Made by a program: the position numbers and the translations under genes. Under the pieces are notes generated by a model. It was not told where the DNA came from and ran no database searches. It saw only the letters and a list, made by a program, of their open reading frames with translations. Positions 36,539 through 44,875 of a stretch of DNA of 64,000 bases are shown piece after piece. Each line of letters begins with the position of its first letter. Position 1 is the first letter of the stretch. Origin of the DNA: JAXLQL01 sp046331625 (GTDB lineage: Bacteria; Acidobacteriota; Terriglobia; Bryobacterales; Bryobacteraceae); contig JAXLQL010000014.1 in the NCBI GenBank assembly GCA_046331625.1, forward strand, positions 136,312 to 200,311, in the 5' to 3' direction.

Positions 36539-36952
36539 ATGTTTGAAACATATCCAGAGCGCATGGTTGCCGTGCTTCGGTCGAGGCAGGACTTCGATGC
36601 GCTCGGGCGGATTCTCGCCCGGTCGAACTGGCGGCCCCTGTGGGCCAGTTCGATCGGCGAGGCCGAACGGCTGCTCCTATCCTCCCCTTCTGGAGTAGTC
36701 GTTTGCGAAGCGGAACTGCCGGACGGGCGGTGGCAAGATCTTGCTGCGCGCACCGCCCGGCAGGGCCTTCACCCCTTGATCGTGGTGGCTTCCCGTCTGG
36801 CTGACGAAGAGTTGTGGACGGCGGTGTTGACATTCGGCGGCTTTGATCTGGTCGCGATGCCTTTCCACGAGCGCGAACTGCTGGGCTCGGTGGCGCAAGC
36901 ATGGCGTCAGTGCAGAGCCAATGCACGGAGGGAGGAACTTCAAGTAGCATAA
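36539..36952 (+). CDS. Receiver-domain protein lacking the phospho-aspartate
   Basis: A 137-residue protein made of one response-regulator-like domain: MVAVLRSRQDFDALGRIL, GVVVCEAELPDGRWQDLA, LIVVASRLADEELW and FDLVAMPFHERELLGSV. At the place of the phosphorylated Asp in typical receivers (xDxxLPDG) this protein has Glu (VCEAELPDG), and the N-terminal acidic pair is absent. Constitutive or phosphorylation-independent signalling is likely. It sits between baeRF and a universal stress protein. Confidence 0.7.
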   Translation: MFETYPERMVAVLRSRQDFDALGRILARSNWRPLWASSIGEAERLLLSSPSGVVVCEAELPDGRWQDLAARTARQGLHPLIVVASRLADEELWTAVLTFGGFDLVAMPFHERELLGSVAQAWRQCRANARREELQVA

Positions 36953-36968
36953 CCAAGGAGGCAGGGCG

Positions 36969-37775
36969 ATGATGAAGCGAGTGCTGTTTCCCGTCGACTT
37001 TTCTCCGCGGTGCGCGGACGTGAGCCGCGCCGTGCGCGCGCTCTCCGCCCATCACGCAGCGGAGCTGACACTGGTGCATGTGACGCCGGAAGGATCGCCC
37101 GAAAAGCAGGCCGCCTTCGAGAAGCTGTCCACATTCGGCGGCAGTTTCGAGGGGATCATTCGCAGGCTGGTCATGGAGGGTCCGGTGGCCGCCTCCATCG
37201 TGGACTACGCGCGTACATGGCCCGCCGACTTGATCATCATGCCCACGCATGGGCAGACGCGCTTCCGCCAACTGCTGCTCGGATCGGTAACGGCAAGCGT
37301 GCTGCATGACGCCGAGTGCCCCGTGTGGACGACAGCCCACCAACCGGGCGGCGGTCCGCTGCCAGAGGCATATCGGTCCGTAGTGTGCGCGATCGACATG
37401 GGGCCTCTGAGTGCCGGAGTCTTGCGCGCCGCCAAGGCCTTCGCGGCATCTTGGGGCGCGACGCTGCACGTGATCCACGCAGTTCCCGCGATCGATCCGC
37501 GATTGCACAGCGCGCCGGCCGATCGCGCGCACCAGTTTCTGGTCCAGACGGCGCGGATGGACTATCCGGCTTTGGCCGCCGAAGCCGGTGTCGACTCGGT
37601 GCTCGAAATCATGGAAGAGCCGAGCTTGGTCGACTGCGTCGCCGCGGCTTGCCGGAAGCACTCGGCGGATCTGTTGGTGATCGGCCGCGGCGCCATCCAG
37701 GGCGTGATGGGGCGGCTACGCACAAATGCGCACGAGATCATCCGCAACAGCCCGTGTCCTGTGTTGAGTATTTGA
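36969..37775 (+). CDS. Tandem universal stress protein (two UspA domains)
   Basis: A 268-residue protein with two UspA domains: MKRVLFPVDFSPRCADVSRA with MPTHGQTRFRQLLLGSVT, and SVVCAIDMGPLSAGVLRAA with VIGRGAIQGVMGRLRTNAH. Unlike the other two copies, its second domain ends SPCPVLSI after an unaltered-looking G-rich loop. A clear GGAGG ribosome site precedes the start (AACCAAGGAGGCAGGGCG). It is the last gene of the stress cluster. Confidence 0.85.
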   Translation: MMKRVLFPVDFSPRCADVSRAVRALSAHHAAELTLVHVTPEGSPEKQAAFEKLSTFGGSFEGIIRRLVMEGPVAASIVDYARTWPADLIIMPTHGQTRFRQLLLGSVTASVLHDAECPVWTTAHQPGGGPLPEAYRSVVCAIDMGPLSAGVLRAAKAFAASWGATLHVIHAVPAIDPRLHSAPADRAHQFLVQTARMDYPALAAEAGVDSVLEIMEEPSLVDCVAAACRKHSADLLVIGRGAIQGVMGRLRTNAHEIIRNSPCPVLSI

Positions 37776-37850
37776 GCGCACTTCCATGCGCCGCCTGAGG
37801 CATCCCCCGCCGCGCTAGACGTGTATGATAGGTGGCCAGGAGGAAGCCGA

Positions 37851-38360
37851 ATGCCCGGCGAATACACGGTGCGCAATCGTGCCGTCGCGGAGAGAACCTT
37901 TGGCGGTCTCGGCCTGCCCATTCCACCTGCGCAGGGCCGCCTGATGGTTCCCCTTCGAGAACAAGGCCTGCGCTACGTCCCCATGGCCGCCTCGCCTACC
38001 TGCGGAGACGCGCGCACTTTTGCGAACGCGGGGCTGTGGACCGATGGTATCTCCGATTGCTGTGTCATCGCGATCGCGCAATACGATCAGAACAGTTGGA
38101 CCAAGTTCTGTTTCCACCACATGCAAGGTGGCATGTCCAAATACACACTGCAGGATTTTGCAATGAAGGCCCCGATCCCCGCTCGCTGCTGGGCCGTGGT
38201 GGCTGACAAGAGTGGCCTTACCGATACGTTGATCGACGAGTTGGCAGGTTGGGGTATACCCCGAGCGCAAATCAGTCGCTACGTTTCTCGGGGTGACTTC
38301 ACCTTTGGACTGCGGTTTTTCGGCGGCGCCTTCGGCGAGATCAAGTTTCCTTACGGCTAG
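37851..38360 (+). CDS. Unknown protein with CheD-like Cys/His motif
   Basis: A 169-residue cytoplasmic protein starting MPGEYTVRN, with an AGGAGG site eight bases upstream. The central part, SDCCVIAIAQYDQNSW followed by FCFHHMQGGM, recalls the GSCVAV-x-H pattern of CheD deamidases, and the C-terminal half has a VVADKSGLTDTLIDELAGWG segment that could match the CheD barrel. The resemblance is weak and no chemotaxis gene is near, so no function is assigned. It converges with hemA one base apart. Confidence 0.6.
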   Translation: MPGEYTVRNRAVAERTFGGLGLPIPPAQGRLMVPLREQGLRYVPMAASPTCGDARTFANAGLWTDGISDCCVIAIAQYDQNSWTKFCFHHMQGGMSKYTLQDFAMKAPIPARCWAVVADKSGLTDTLIDELAGWGIPRAQISRYVSRGDFTFGLRFFGGAFGEIKFPYG

Positions 38361-38361
38361 A

Positions 38362-39629
38362 TCACTCCAACCGGAACACTCGCCGCACGAAATCGACGAA
38401 GTGATGCCCCGACGGATGCTCCGCGCACTTCCGCAGCTCCGCGATCGGCGCATGCGCGATCTTGTTCATGATCCCTTTGGTCAACGCATCCACCGCTTCC
38501 TGTTGCTGCGGCGTCAGCGTACCGAGCGTCCCCCGCATCCGTTCCACCTCGCTTACACGGATCGCCTCGAGCTGTTGCTGCAAGCTGACGATCACCGGCG
38601 TCATCTCACGCGCCTTCAGCCGCGCGATCATCTTGTCCACTTCCTCGGCGACGATACGCTCGGCTTCCTTGGCCTCTGACTCGCGTCCGCGCCGGTTCTC
38701 CTCCACGCTTTTCTGCAGATCGTCGATGTCGTAGAGGAACGCGCCTTCGAGATCGTTCACCGAAGGCTCGATGTTTCGTGGAACTGCGATGTCGATGAGG
38801 AAAATCGGGCGGCTCTTGCGCGCGCTCATCACAGCGCGCATGTCGTCTTGCCGCAGGATGTAGTGCGGTGCTCCGCTCGATGCGATCACTACATCCACAT
38901 CGGCCAGCGATTTCGTGAATGTGGCGTAGTCGACGATGCGGCCGCCGAACAATTCCGCCATCGCTCGGGCACGCTCAGGCGACCGGTTCGTGACCAGAAT
39001 CTCCGATGCCCCGCGCGCACCAGGTGCCGCGCCGCCAACTCCGACATCTTGCCCGCTCCGATGAGCAATACCCAGGCCCTTGAGCGAGCCGAAGGAAAAT
39101 CTGCCGAAGCCAATTCCACCGCGGCATAGCTGACCGAGACCGCGCTCTGCCCGATCTCGGTTTCCGTGCGCACTCGCTTGGCCACGCTGAACGCACGCGT
39201 CAATACCGAATCGAGCGAGCCGCTCACCGTCCCCTGGTTCTTCGCGACCTCGTATGATTCCTTCAACTGCCCGAGAATCTGCGGCTCGCCGATCACCATC
39301 GAGTCGAGGCTCGACGCCACACGGAACAGATGCCGATCGCGCCGCGGTCCTCGTAGCGGATAGAGGAACTGGTTGATCCACTTCGGCTCCACCTGCCGCG
39401 CATGCGCGAGCACTTCGGCTACCGCGCCTGAAGGATCCACCCGTCCTCGGTGCTCGACGCTACCTCCACCCGATTACACATGCCGTTGAAAGCGACCATC
39501 GTCTCCTTCACGCCCGAACCTGCCGGAGCGCGTCAGCACGTCAGGAAGGTTCTCCGCCTTGAACGCCAGCCGCTCGCGCACCTCGACGGGCGCGGTAGAG
39601 TGATTCAATCCCGTGACCCAGATTTTCAT
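38362..39629 (-). pseudogene. hemA: Glutamyl-tRNA reductase, frame broken by several indels
   Basis: HemA makes glutamate-1-semialdehyde from Glu-tRNA, the first step of C5-pathway haem synthesis. The N-terminal part starts MKIWVTGLNHSTAPVEVRER, and further segments FRVASSLDSMVIGEPQILGQ, LLIGAGKMSELAARHLV, SEILVTNRSPERA, IFLIDIAVPRNIEP and the C-terminal dimerisation helix are all present, but in at least three frames. Breaks lie near 39020-39030, near 39345-39355 and between 39440 and 39540, where the expected catalytic STCNR stretch is disrupted. Since the whole length is otherwise conserved and the downstream part is clean, sequencing or assembly indels are as likely as decay. Confidence 0.8.
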
Positions 39630-40447
39630 CACTTCATCAGCGCCGGGCGAAGGCCCACGTGCGCAGCCCAAGTCAAAGCGGAGCATCCGAGCACGGTGAG
39701 CGCCATCATGGCGGCTTTGCGCCCGCGCCAACCGGCCGAGGTGCGAAGAAAGACCATGACCAAATACATGGTCCAGGTGACCAGCGAGATCACGATCTTG
39801 GCGTCGGAGATCCAGCGCGTGCCTGATTCGACGAATCCCCATGTCATGCCGGCGATCGTGGCGAGCGTGAGCAGCACGAATCCGAAGCTCATGCTGTGCG
39901 TGATCAGGTTGTCGAGCGTGCCCAGCGGCGGGAGCGACGCGAACAGCCGGCTCGCGGTTTTGGCTTTCAGATGCCGCTGCTGGATCAGATAGAACAGACT
40001 CGCCACGGCGGTCAGCAGCAATGCCGCGTAGCCGAGCATCACCAGCACCACGTGCAGCAGCAACCAGGCGTTGCGCACGCCACGGCTCGACCACGAATCC
40101 ACCGGTAGTTCTGTTGCTCCGAGCAACGCCATCAGAAAGACGAGCGGAAACAGGAACACGCCGAGCGATGCGAAATCGTGCCGCCAGTAGACGAACAAGA
40201 AGAAGACCGCGATCAAGAGGCCGCACAGCGAGATTGACTCGAAGAAGTTTTCGGCGGGGAGGTGGCCGATGGCGAACCAGCGATCCACGAACGAGACCGC
40301 GTGCAGCACGGCGCCAGTTCCGAAAGCCGCCAGAGCCGGCCGAAACCAAGTGGATTCGCGCCGCAATACGGTGAGAATGGCGTGGAGCAGGCCCAGCGCG
40401 TAAAAGGCTGTGGCTACACGTAGCCAGAAGATGCTGAGTTCCTGCAT
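39629..40447 (-). CDS. CcsA/HemX-like membrane protein
   Basis: A 272-residue protein with about eight hydrophobic helices belonging to the cytochrome c assembly (CcsA/HemX) family. The tryptophan-rich haem-handling motif of true CcsA is reduced here (WGFVESGTRW), and its position directly before hemA, overlapping by the TGATG arrangement, fits HemX, which modulates GluTR levels. No CcsB/ResB gene is nearby. Both roles are possible; HemX is favoured by context. Confidence 0.8.
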   Translation of the reverse strand: MQELSIFWLRVATAFYALGLLHAILTVLRRESTWFRPALAAFGTGAVLHAVSFVDRWFAIGHLPAENFFESISLCGLLIAVFFLFVYWRHDFASLGVFLFPLVFLMALLGATELPVDSWSSRGVRNAWLLLHVVLVMLGYAALLLTAVASLFYLIQQRHLKAKTASRLFASLPPLGTLDNLITHSMSFGFVLLTLATIAGMTWGFVESGTRWISDAKIVISLVTWTMYLVMVFLRTSAGWRGRKAAMMALTVLGCSALTWAAHVGLRPALMK

Positions 40448-40468
40448 ATGCGCCGGAGAAGGGCCTGT

Positions 40469-41065
40469 CTATTCAGTATAGGTTGCAAGGTAGCGAAGCA
40501 ACTTCTCGAGCGCCTGCCCGCGATGGCTCACCTGCATTTTGGCGGTGGCCGTGGCCTGGGCAAGCGTGCATCCGAACGGCGGATAGTAGAAGAGCGGATC
40601 GTACCCGAAGCCGCCCTCGCCGCGCGCCTCTTCGAGCAGCACGCCTTCCACCACGCCGCGAAAGGTCCCGAGAATCTCGCCTCGCCGCGCCAGCGCGATC
40701 ACGCACACGAAGCGAGCGGCGCGATCGTTCCGGCCACGCATGCGGTCAAGCACCAGCGCGTTGTTCGTGGCATCGGTGGCGCCAGGCCCCGAGTAGCGAG
40801 CCGAGAGAACTCCGGGCGCGCCGCCGAGCGCATCCACCGCGAGCCCCGAATCATCCGCGAAAACGGGATGGCTCGAAAACCGCGAGTAGTAGACGGCTTT
40901 GAGGATCGCGTTCTCCTCGAACGTGGCGCCGGTCTCCTCGGGTTGCGCGATATCAGCAAGCCCAGGCAGCGGTTCGATCGCGATCCCAGTGGCGCCGAAG
41001 TGTTCCACCGCTCGTTGGAATTCGCACAGCTTGCCCGTATTTCCCGTAGCGCAGTGAACGATCAT
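40469..41065 (-). CDS. rdgB: Non-canonical purine NTP pyrophosphatase (dITP/XTP)
   Basis: A 198-residue Ham1/RdgB enzyme hydrolysing dITP and XTP to keep deaminated purines out of nucleic acids. It shows CATGNTGKLCEF at the N-terminus, then FEENAILKAVYYSR, ADDSGLAVDALGGAPGVLSA and GEGGFGYDPLFYYP, all family signatures. The ATG overlaps the rph stop (ATGA), a common rph-rdgB arrangement. Confidence 0.95.
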   Translation of the reverse strand: MIVHCATGNTGKLCEFQRAVEHFGATGIAIEPLPGLADIAQPEETGATFEENAILKAVYYSRFSSHPVFADDSGLAVDALGGAPGVLSARYSGPGATDATNNALVLDRMRGRNDRAARFVCVIALARRGEILGTFRGVVEGVLLEEARGEGGFGYDPLFYYPPFGCTLAQATATAKMQVSHRGQALEKLLRYLATYTE

Positions 41066-41781
41066 CGGCCTTCGAGAATCTTTTTCTGCAACGCTACGAG
41101 TTCCGCGATGCCCGCCTTCCCGAGCGCGACCATCTTGGAGTACTGCGCGTCGTCGAACGATGCTCGCTCGCCGGTAGCCTGCAGTTCCACGTATTGTCCC
41201 GCGCCCGTCATGACGATGTTCATGTCCACTTCCGCCGCCGAGTCTTCTTCGTAACAAAGGTCGAGCATCGCTTCGCCCTTGACGATGCCGGCGCTGATGG
41301 CCGCCACATGATCGCGGATCGGATTCTTCGACAAGGTCTTGAAGTCGAGCAGTTGCCGGATCGCGAGCCCAAGCGCGACGAAGGCTCCGGTGATGGACGC
41401 GGTTCGCGTGCCGCCATCGGCTTGGATCACGTCGCAATCCACCACGATCGAACGCTCGCCCAGCGCTTCGAGATCCACCACCGCGCGCAACGAGCGGGCA
41501 ATCAGGCGCTGAATCTCCATGGTGCGGCCCGATTGCCTGCCGCGATTCACCTCGCGCGGCGTACGCGTGGTGGTGGAGCGCGGCAGCATCGAGTATTCAG
41601 CGGTCACCCAGCCGCGGCCCGAGTTGCGGAGCCACGAAGGCACCGAATCTTCAAGCGTCGCGGCGCACAGCACACGCGTGTTGCCCATTTCGATCAGGAC
41701 CGATCCCTCGGCGGTGAGCAAGTAGCCGGGGGTCATCTTGACGGGCCGGAGCTGTTGGGGCTGGCGTTGGTCGCTGCGCAT
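41062..41781 (-). CDS. rph: Ribonuclease PH
   Basis: A 239-residue phosphorolytic exoribonuclease that trims tRNA 3' ends. Typical segments are RSDQRQPQQLRPVK, GNTRVLCAATLEDSVP, GRGWVTAEYSMLPRST, RTMEIQRLIARSLRAVVDL, VVDCDVIQADGGTRTASI and DLCYEEDSAAEVDMN. Full length, no anomalies. Coupled to rdgB. Confidence 0.95.
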   Translation of the reverse strand: MRSDQRQPQQLRPVKMTPGYLLTAEGSVLIEMGNTRVLCAATLEDSVPSWLRNSGRGWVTAEYSMLPRSTTTRTPREVNRGRQSGRTMEIQRLIARSLRAVVDLEALGERSIVVDCDVIQADGGTRTASITGAFVALGLAIRQLLDFKTLSKNPIRDHVAAISAGIVKGEAMLDLCYEEDSAAEVDMNIVMTGAGQYVELQATGERASFDDAQYSKMVALGKAGIAELVALQKKILEGR

Positions 41782-41788
41782 CGGACCA

Positions 41789-42565
41789 TTATCGCAGCCC
41801 TTGCTCCGCCCGCCGCCCGCGCGTTACCATCCAGGCCGCGAACACTCCCGCGAAGTACAGTACCATCATCGGAACCGCCACCAGCAGCAGACTCAGGATG
41901 TCCTGCGTCGGCGTCACCACGGCTGCCACGATCACGATCCCGAGCAACGAGTACCGCGCATTGCGCAGCAGAAATCCCGGCGTCACCAGGCGCAGCACGG
42001 CGAGAAACGCGATGAACACGGGGAGCTGAAACACCAACCCCATGCCGGCAATTACGCCGATCGCGATATCGACATAGCGGCTCACCGACACCACGTTGGA
42101 TACGCCGTTCGCCGCTCCGATGGAAAGCAGGAACGCGAGTGCGCTCGGCAGCGCTACCGCGTAGGCGAAGACGCCTCCAGCCACGAAGAGTCCCGACGCG
42201 CTCAGCACGAACGACGCAGCGAGACTCCGTTCGCGACGATAGAGCCCCGGGGCGATGAATGACCACACTTGATACAGCACCCACGGCGACGCCAGAAAGA
42301 TCGCGCAAAGCGTGGGCACCTGAATCCAGATCACGGTGAAGCTTTCGGTCGGGTCGAGTGCGGCGAGCGTGACCGCCGATCCGGGAAGCAGCAGCTTGGC
42401 CTGCTCGAACGGCCGCACGATCAGTGACCACGGCGCGGGCGACGCCAGCAGCGCCAGAGCGTAAGCCGCTGCAACGCCCATCAGTGACCGCAATATGCGT
42501 GTACGAAGCTCCTCGAGATGATCGAGGAACGGCATGGAAGGAAGCTCTTCGAATTCGCGAGACAC
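41789..42565 (-). CDS. tatC: Sec-independent protein translocase TatC (second copy)
   Basis: A 258-residue polytopic protein with six membrane segments. The cytoplasmic FLDHLEELRTRI near residue 13 is the signal-peptide binding signature, and FLASPWVLYQVWSFIAPGLY is the canonical loop. In the periplasmic position where TatC proteins have F-E-x-P, this copy has VFQLPVFIAFL, so the conserved Glu is Gln. It lies directly downstream of the other tatC, 65 bases apart. Likely a functionally specialised duplicate. Confidence 0.9.
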   Translation of the reverse strand: MSREFEELPSMPFLDHLEELRTRILRSLMGVAAAYALALLASPAPWSLIVRPFEQAKLLLPGSAVTLAALDPTESFTVIWIQVPTLCAIFLASPWVLYQVWSFIAPGLYRRERSLAASFVLSASGLFVAGGVFAYAVALPSALAFLLSIGAANGVSNVVSVSRYVDIAIGVIAGMGLVFQLPVFIAFLAVLRLVTPGFLLRNARYSLLGIVIVAAVVTPTQDILSLLLVAVPMMVLYFAGVFAAWMVTRGRRAEQGLR

Positions 42566-42630
42566 GGGACCTCCGGTGAAGTCGACTCGGCGGTCTCGAG
42601 TGCGGCGCGCCTACGGTTGCAAGGTTCGGT

Positions 42631-43872
42631 CTATTGGACCAGGAAAGGCCAAGCCGGAACGAAGTGCAGTCCGTTGCGTGTGGCGTAGATCCAGGCAATG
42701 ATGCCCATCAGTGCGATCGTGCCCACGATGATGAGAATTGTCAAAGCCCACGGGAATTTCTTGCCCTCGCGGCTGAGCCACAACAGATAGCTGGCGAACA
42801 CGCCGGCGAAGTAGAGCGCCGTCATCGGCACGGCGATCAACAGCAGGTTGATCACGTCGGGCGTCGGCGTGATGAACGCCGCGATAATGACGATCGCCAG
42901 AATCGCGTAGCGCGAATTCCGCAGCAGGAACTGCGGCGTGATGATCCGCAGCAGTGAGAGGAAGAAAATCAAAACCGGCAGTTCGAACACGAGCCCCATT
43001 CCGAGGCTGACGTTCACGAACAAGTCGAAGTACTCGGTGATCGAAATGACGTTCTGCAGATTGTTGCCGATACCGATGCCGAGCAGGAACGCCAAGCCCA
43101 GCCGGAACGCCACGAAGTAAGCAAACAAGCCGCCAATGATGAACAGCCCCGCCGTGCACAGCACGAAGGGCGCGGCCAAACGGCGCTCTTTCTTGTACAA
43201 CCCCGGCGCGATGAATGACCACACCTGATACAGGATCCACGGCGACGCGAGAAAAATAGAACAAAGGATCGGCACCTTCACCCAAATGATGGAGAAGGCT
43301 TCGGTGGGCGTGAGCACTGCCAGCTTCGGATCCTTCACTCCGTTCAACTCCATCGCGCGGAGGAACGGCTGCTGGATCATGTCCCAAATCGTGGGCGTGA
43401 AGTAGAGACATGCCACGAAGGCGACGCCCATGCCAGCCAGCGAGTGGATCAACCGCTGCCGCAACTCCTCGAGGTGTTCCAGGAATGACATGCGCAGCAT
43501 GCCTTCTTCATCGGGATCGTCATCTTCCTCCGGCGGCTTCGGAGGCGGCGTCGATGAAGGTGGTGGACCCGGCGGTGCGGGCGATCCCGCTTGCTCGCTC
43601 GTTACTTCTGGTGTCGACGATGGCGCGGGCGCCTGGTAGGGCTCTTCATAGCCGTAGCCGTAATCGTCGTGGTACGAGTAGCTCGAGGTGGCGTCGGTAG
43701 TTTGTTCGTGAGAGACGTGCGTCTCGCCCGGGTGGGCCGGTTCCGATGCGGATTGCTCGTGGCCGGTGTGCGGAGATGGCTCCGCCGAACCCCTGGCGAG
43801 GGTTCCTTCGGGATAGGTTCCTTCGGGTTGCGTCTCCCCGGACGCACCCGGCTTGTTGTCCGCCGAGTCCAT
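42631..43872 (-). CDS. tatC: Sec-independent protein translocase TatC with long N-terminal extension
   Basis: A 413-residue protein. Residues about 120-405 are a complete TatC with FLEHLEELRQRLI, IFLASPWILYQVWSFIAPGLY and VFELPVLIFFLSLL, keeping the conserved Glu. The first about 120 residues are low-complexity, rich in Pro, Ser, Glu and Tyr (SYHDDYGYGYEEPYQAP, PPSSTPPPKPPEEDDDPDE). A shorter start at the Met in MLRMSFLEHLEEL would give a standard TatC; the extension is in frame and of coding composition. It is preceded by tatA and followed by the second tatC. Confidence 0.88.
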   Translation of the reverse strand: MDSADNKPGASGETQPEGTYPEGTLARGSAEPSPHTGHEQSASEPAHPGETHVSHEQTTDATSSYSYHDDYGYGYEEPYQAPAPSSTPEVTSEQAGSPAPPGPPPSSTPPPKPPEEDDDPDEEGMLRMSFLEHLEELRQRLIHSLAGMGVAFVACLYFTPTIWDMIQQPFLRAMELNGVKDPKLAVLTPTEAFSIIWVKVPILCSIFLASPWILYQVWSFIAPGLYKKERRLAAPFVLCTAGLFIIGGLFAYFVAFRLGLAFLLGIGIGNNLQNVISITEYFDLFVNVSLGMGLVFELPVLIFFLSLLRIITPQFLLRNSRYAILAIVIIAAFITPTPDVINLLLIAVPMTALYFAGVFASYLLWLSREGKKFPWALTILIIVGTIALMGIIAWIYATRNGLHFVPAWPFLVQ

Positions 43873-43920
43873 TGCTTCAGTTCGATTTGAGAATGCCGCG
43901 CGGGCGAGTTCGCCCTGGCC

Positions 43921-44397
43921 TCATGCCTTGGCCGCGGGAGCTTCGGCCGCCGCAACTCCCGGTTCGGGAGGCTTGGCGGGTTCGACTGCCGTTGCGGTCT
44001 CGGTCTTGGCCACCGGCTCTGTAGCCGGCGCGGAGGATTCAGCGCCCTGAGTTGCGGAAGCGCTTACAGTGGAAGGTTGAGCTTCGGCCGATGCGGTAGT
44101 GGAAGACTCGGCCCCGTAGCCATAATCATAATTGGAATCGTAGTAGTTGGTGTAGTCGTAGGTCTCTTTCGAGATCTCGTTGTCCACCTTGTCGGTCACT
44201 TTCTTCAACGATTCCGTCTCGCGCTCCACCGCCGCCATCTCACGATCCCAGGTTGCCCTGAGCTCGGTCGAGGCGCGGCGGAACTCCGTCATTGCTTTCC
44301 CGATAGTCTTGCCGAGTTCCGGCAACTTCTTCGGGCCGAAGATGAGCAAGGCAACGACGAAGATGAAGATGGTTTCCTGCCAGCCCAGCGGACCCAT
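43921..44397 (-). CDS. tatA: Twin-arginine translocase subunit TatA/TatB
   Basis: A 158-residue protein with one N-terminal membrane helix, ETIFIFVVALLIFGPKKLPE, and the following amphipathic helix KTIGKAMTEFRRASTELRAT, the TatA/B architecture. The C-terminal half is low complexity, with a Tyr-rich stretch (YDYTNYYDSNYDYGYG) and an Ala/Pro/Glu tail. With the two TatC proteins downstream it forms a Tat operon, consistent with the many Tat-like leaders in the window. TatA versus TatB cannot be told by sequence alone. Confidence 0.9.
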   Translation of the reverse strand: MGPLGWQETIFIFVVALLIFGPKKLPELGKTIGKAMTEFRRASTELRATWDREMAAVERETESLKKVTDKVDNEISKETYDYTNYYDSNYDYGYGAESSTTASAEAQPSTVSASATQGAESSAPATEPVAKTETATAVEPAKPPEPGVAAAEAPAAKA

Positions 44398-44593
44398 TCC
44401 GGTTTACTCCTTGTGCGCCCCACGCATGACAGCCGTGAAGCGCGAGATTGCGCCAGCCCGCGCTTCGAGTGCGTTGACCGGCGATGACGATTGACACCAT
44501 CATCATACCGCACCCCGCAACACGCGCTGGCGCGGGGCCGCCGCGGATGCGGCTTCTGCATCGAGATACGGCTCGAGATATAGTAGACAAACA

Positions 44594-44875
44594 ATGAGCC
44601 GAAAGAAGGCAGAACAAATTCTGCGGATATGCTTCGGCGAAACGGGATTGGTAAGGCCTCCCTCGGGTGAACGCAAGGGATGGGAGGTAAGGTTGATCTT
44701 GTTTTCGAGCGAAGAACTTGAAGTGATTCAACAGGCAAGTGAAGCCATCGGATTGAAAGCGGGGCGTCCTTGGGCGAAGTCGAACCGCACCGTCTTGCCG
44801 TTTTATGGTGAAGACGCCATGAAATGGTTTACCTCAGGCGGAGCTACAACTCCCAATTCAAAGTCTCGCCGTTGA
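44594..44875 (+). CDS. Small hypothetical protein
   Basis: A 93-residue basic protein starting MSRKKAEQILRICFGETG, with a LKAGRPWAKSNRTVLPFYG stretch and a terminal DAMKWFTSGG. No signal or membrane segment and no family I can name; a loose likeness to small DNA-binding or LAGLIDADG-like fragments is not convincing. Its end overlaps the convergent sulfatase gene by 32 bases. Confidence 0.45.
   Translation: MSRKKAEQILRICFGETGLVRPPSGERKGWEVRLILFSSEELEVIQQASEAIGLKAGRPWAKSNRTVLPFYGEDAMKWFTSGGATTPNSKSRR

Noticed and set aside
38362..39629. Two separate genes for the hemA region
   Set aside because: The frames together cover one continuous GluTR with all conserved blocks in order, so splitting would be wrong.
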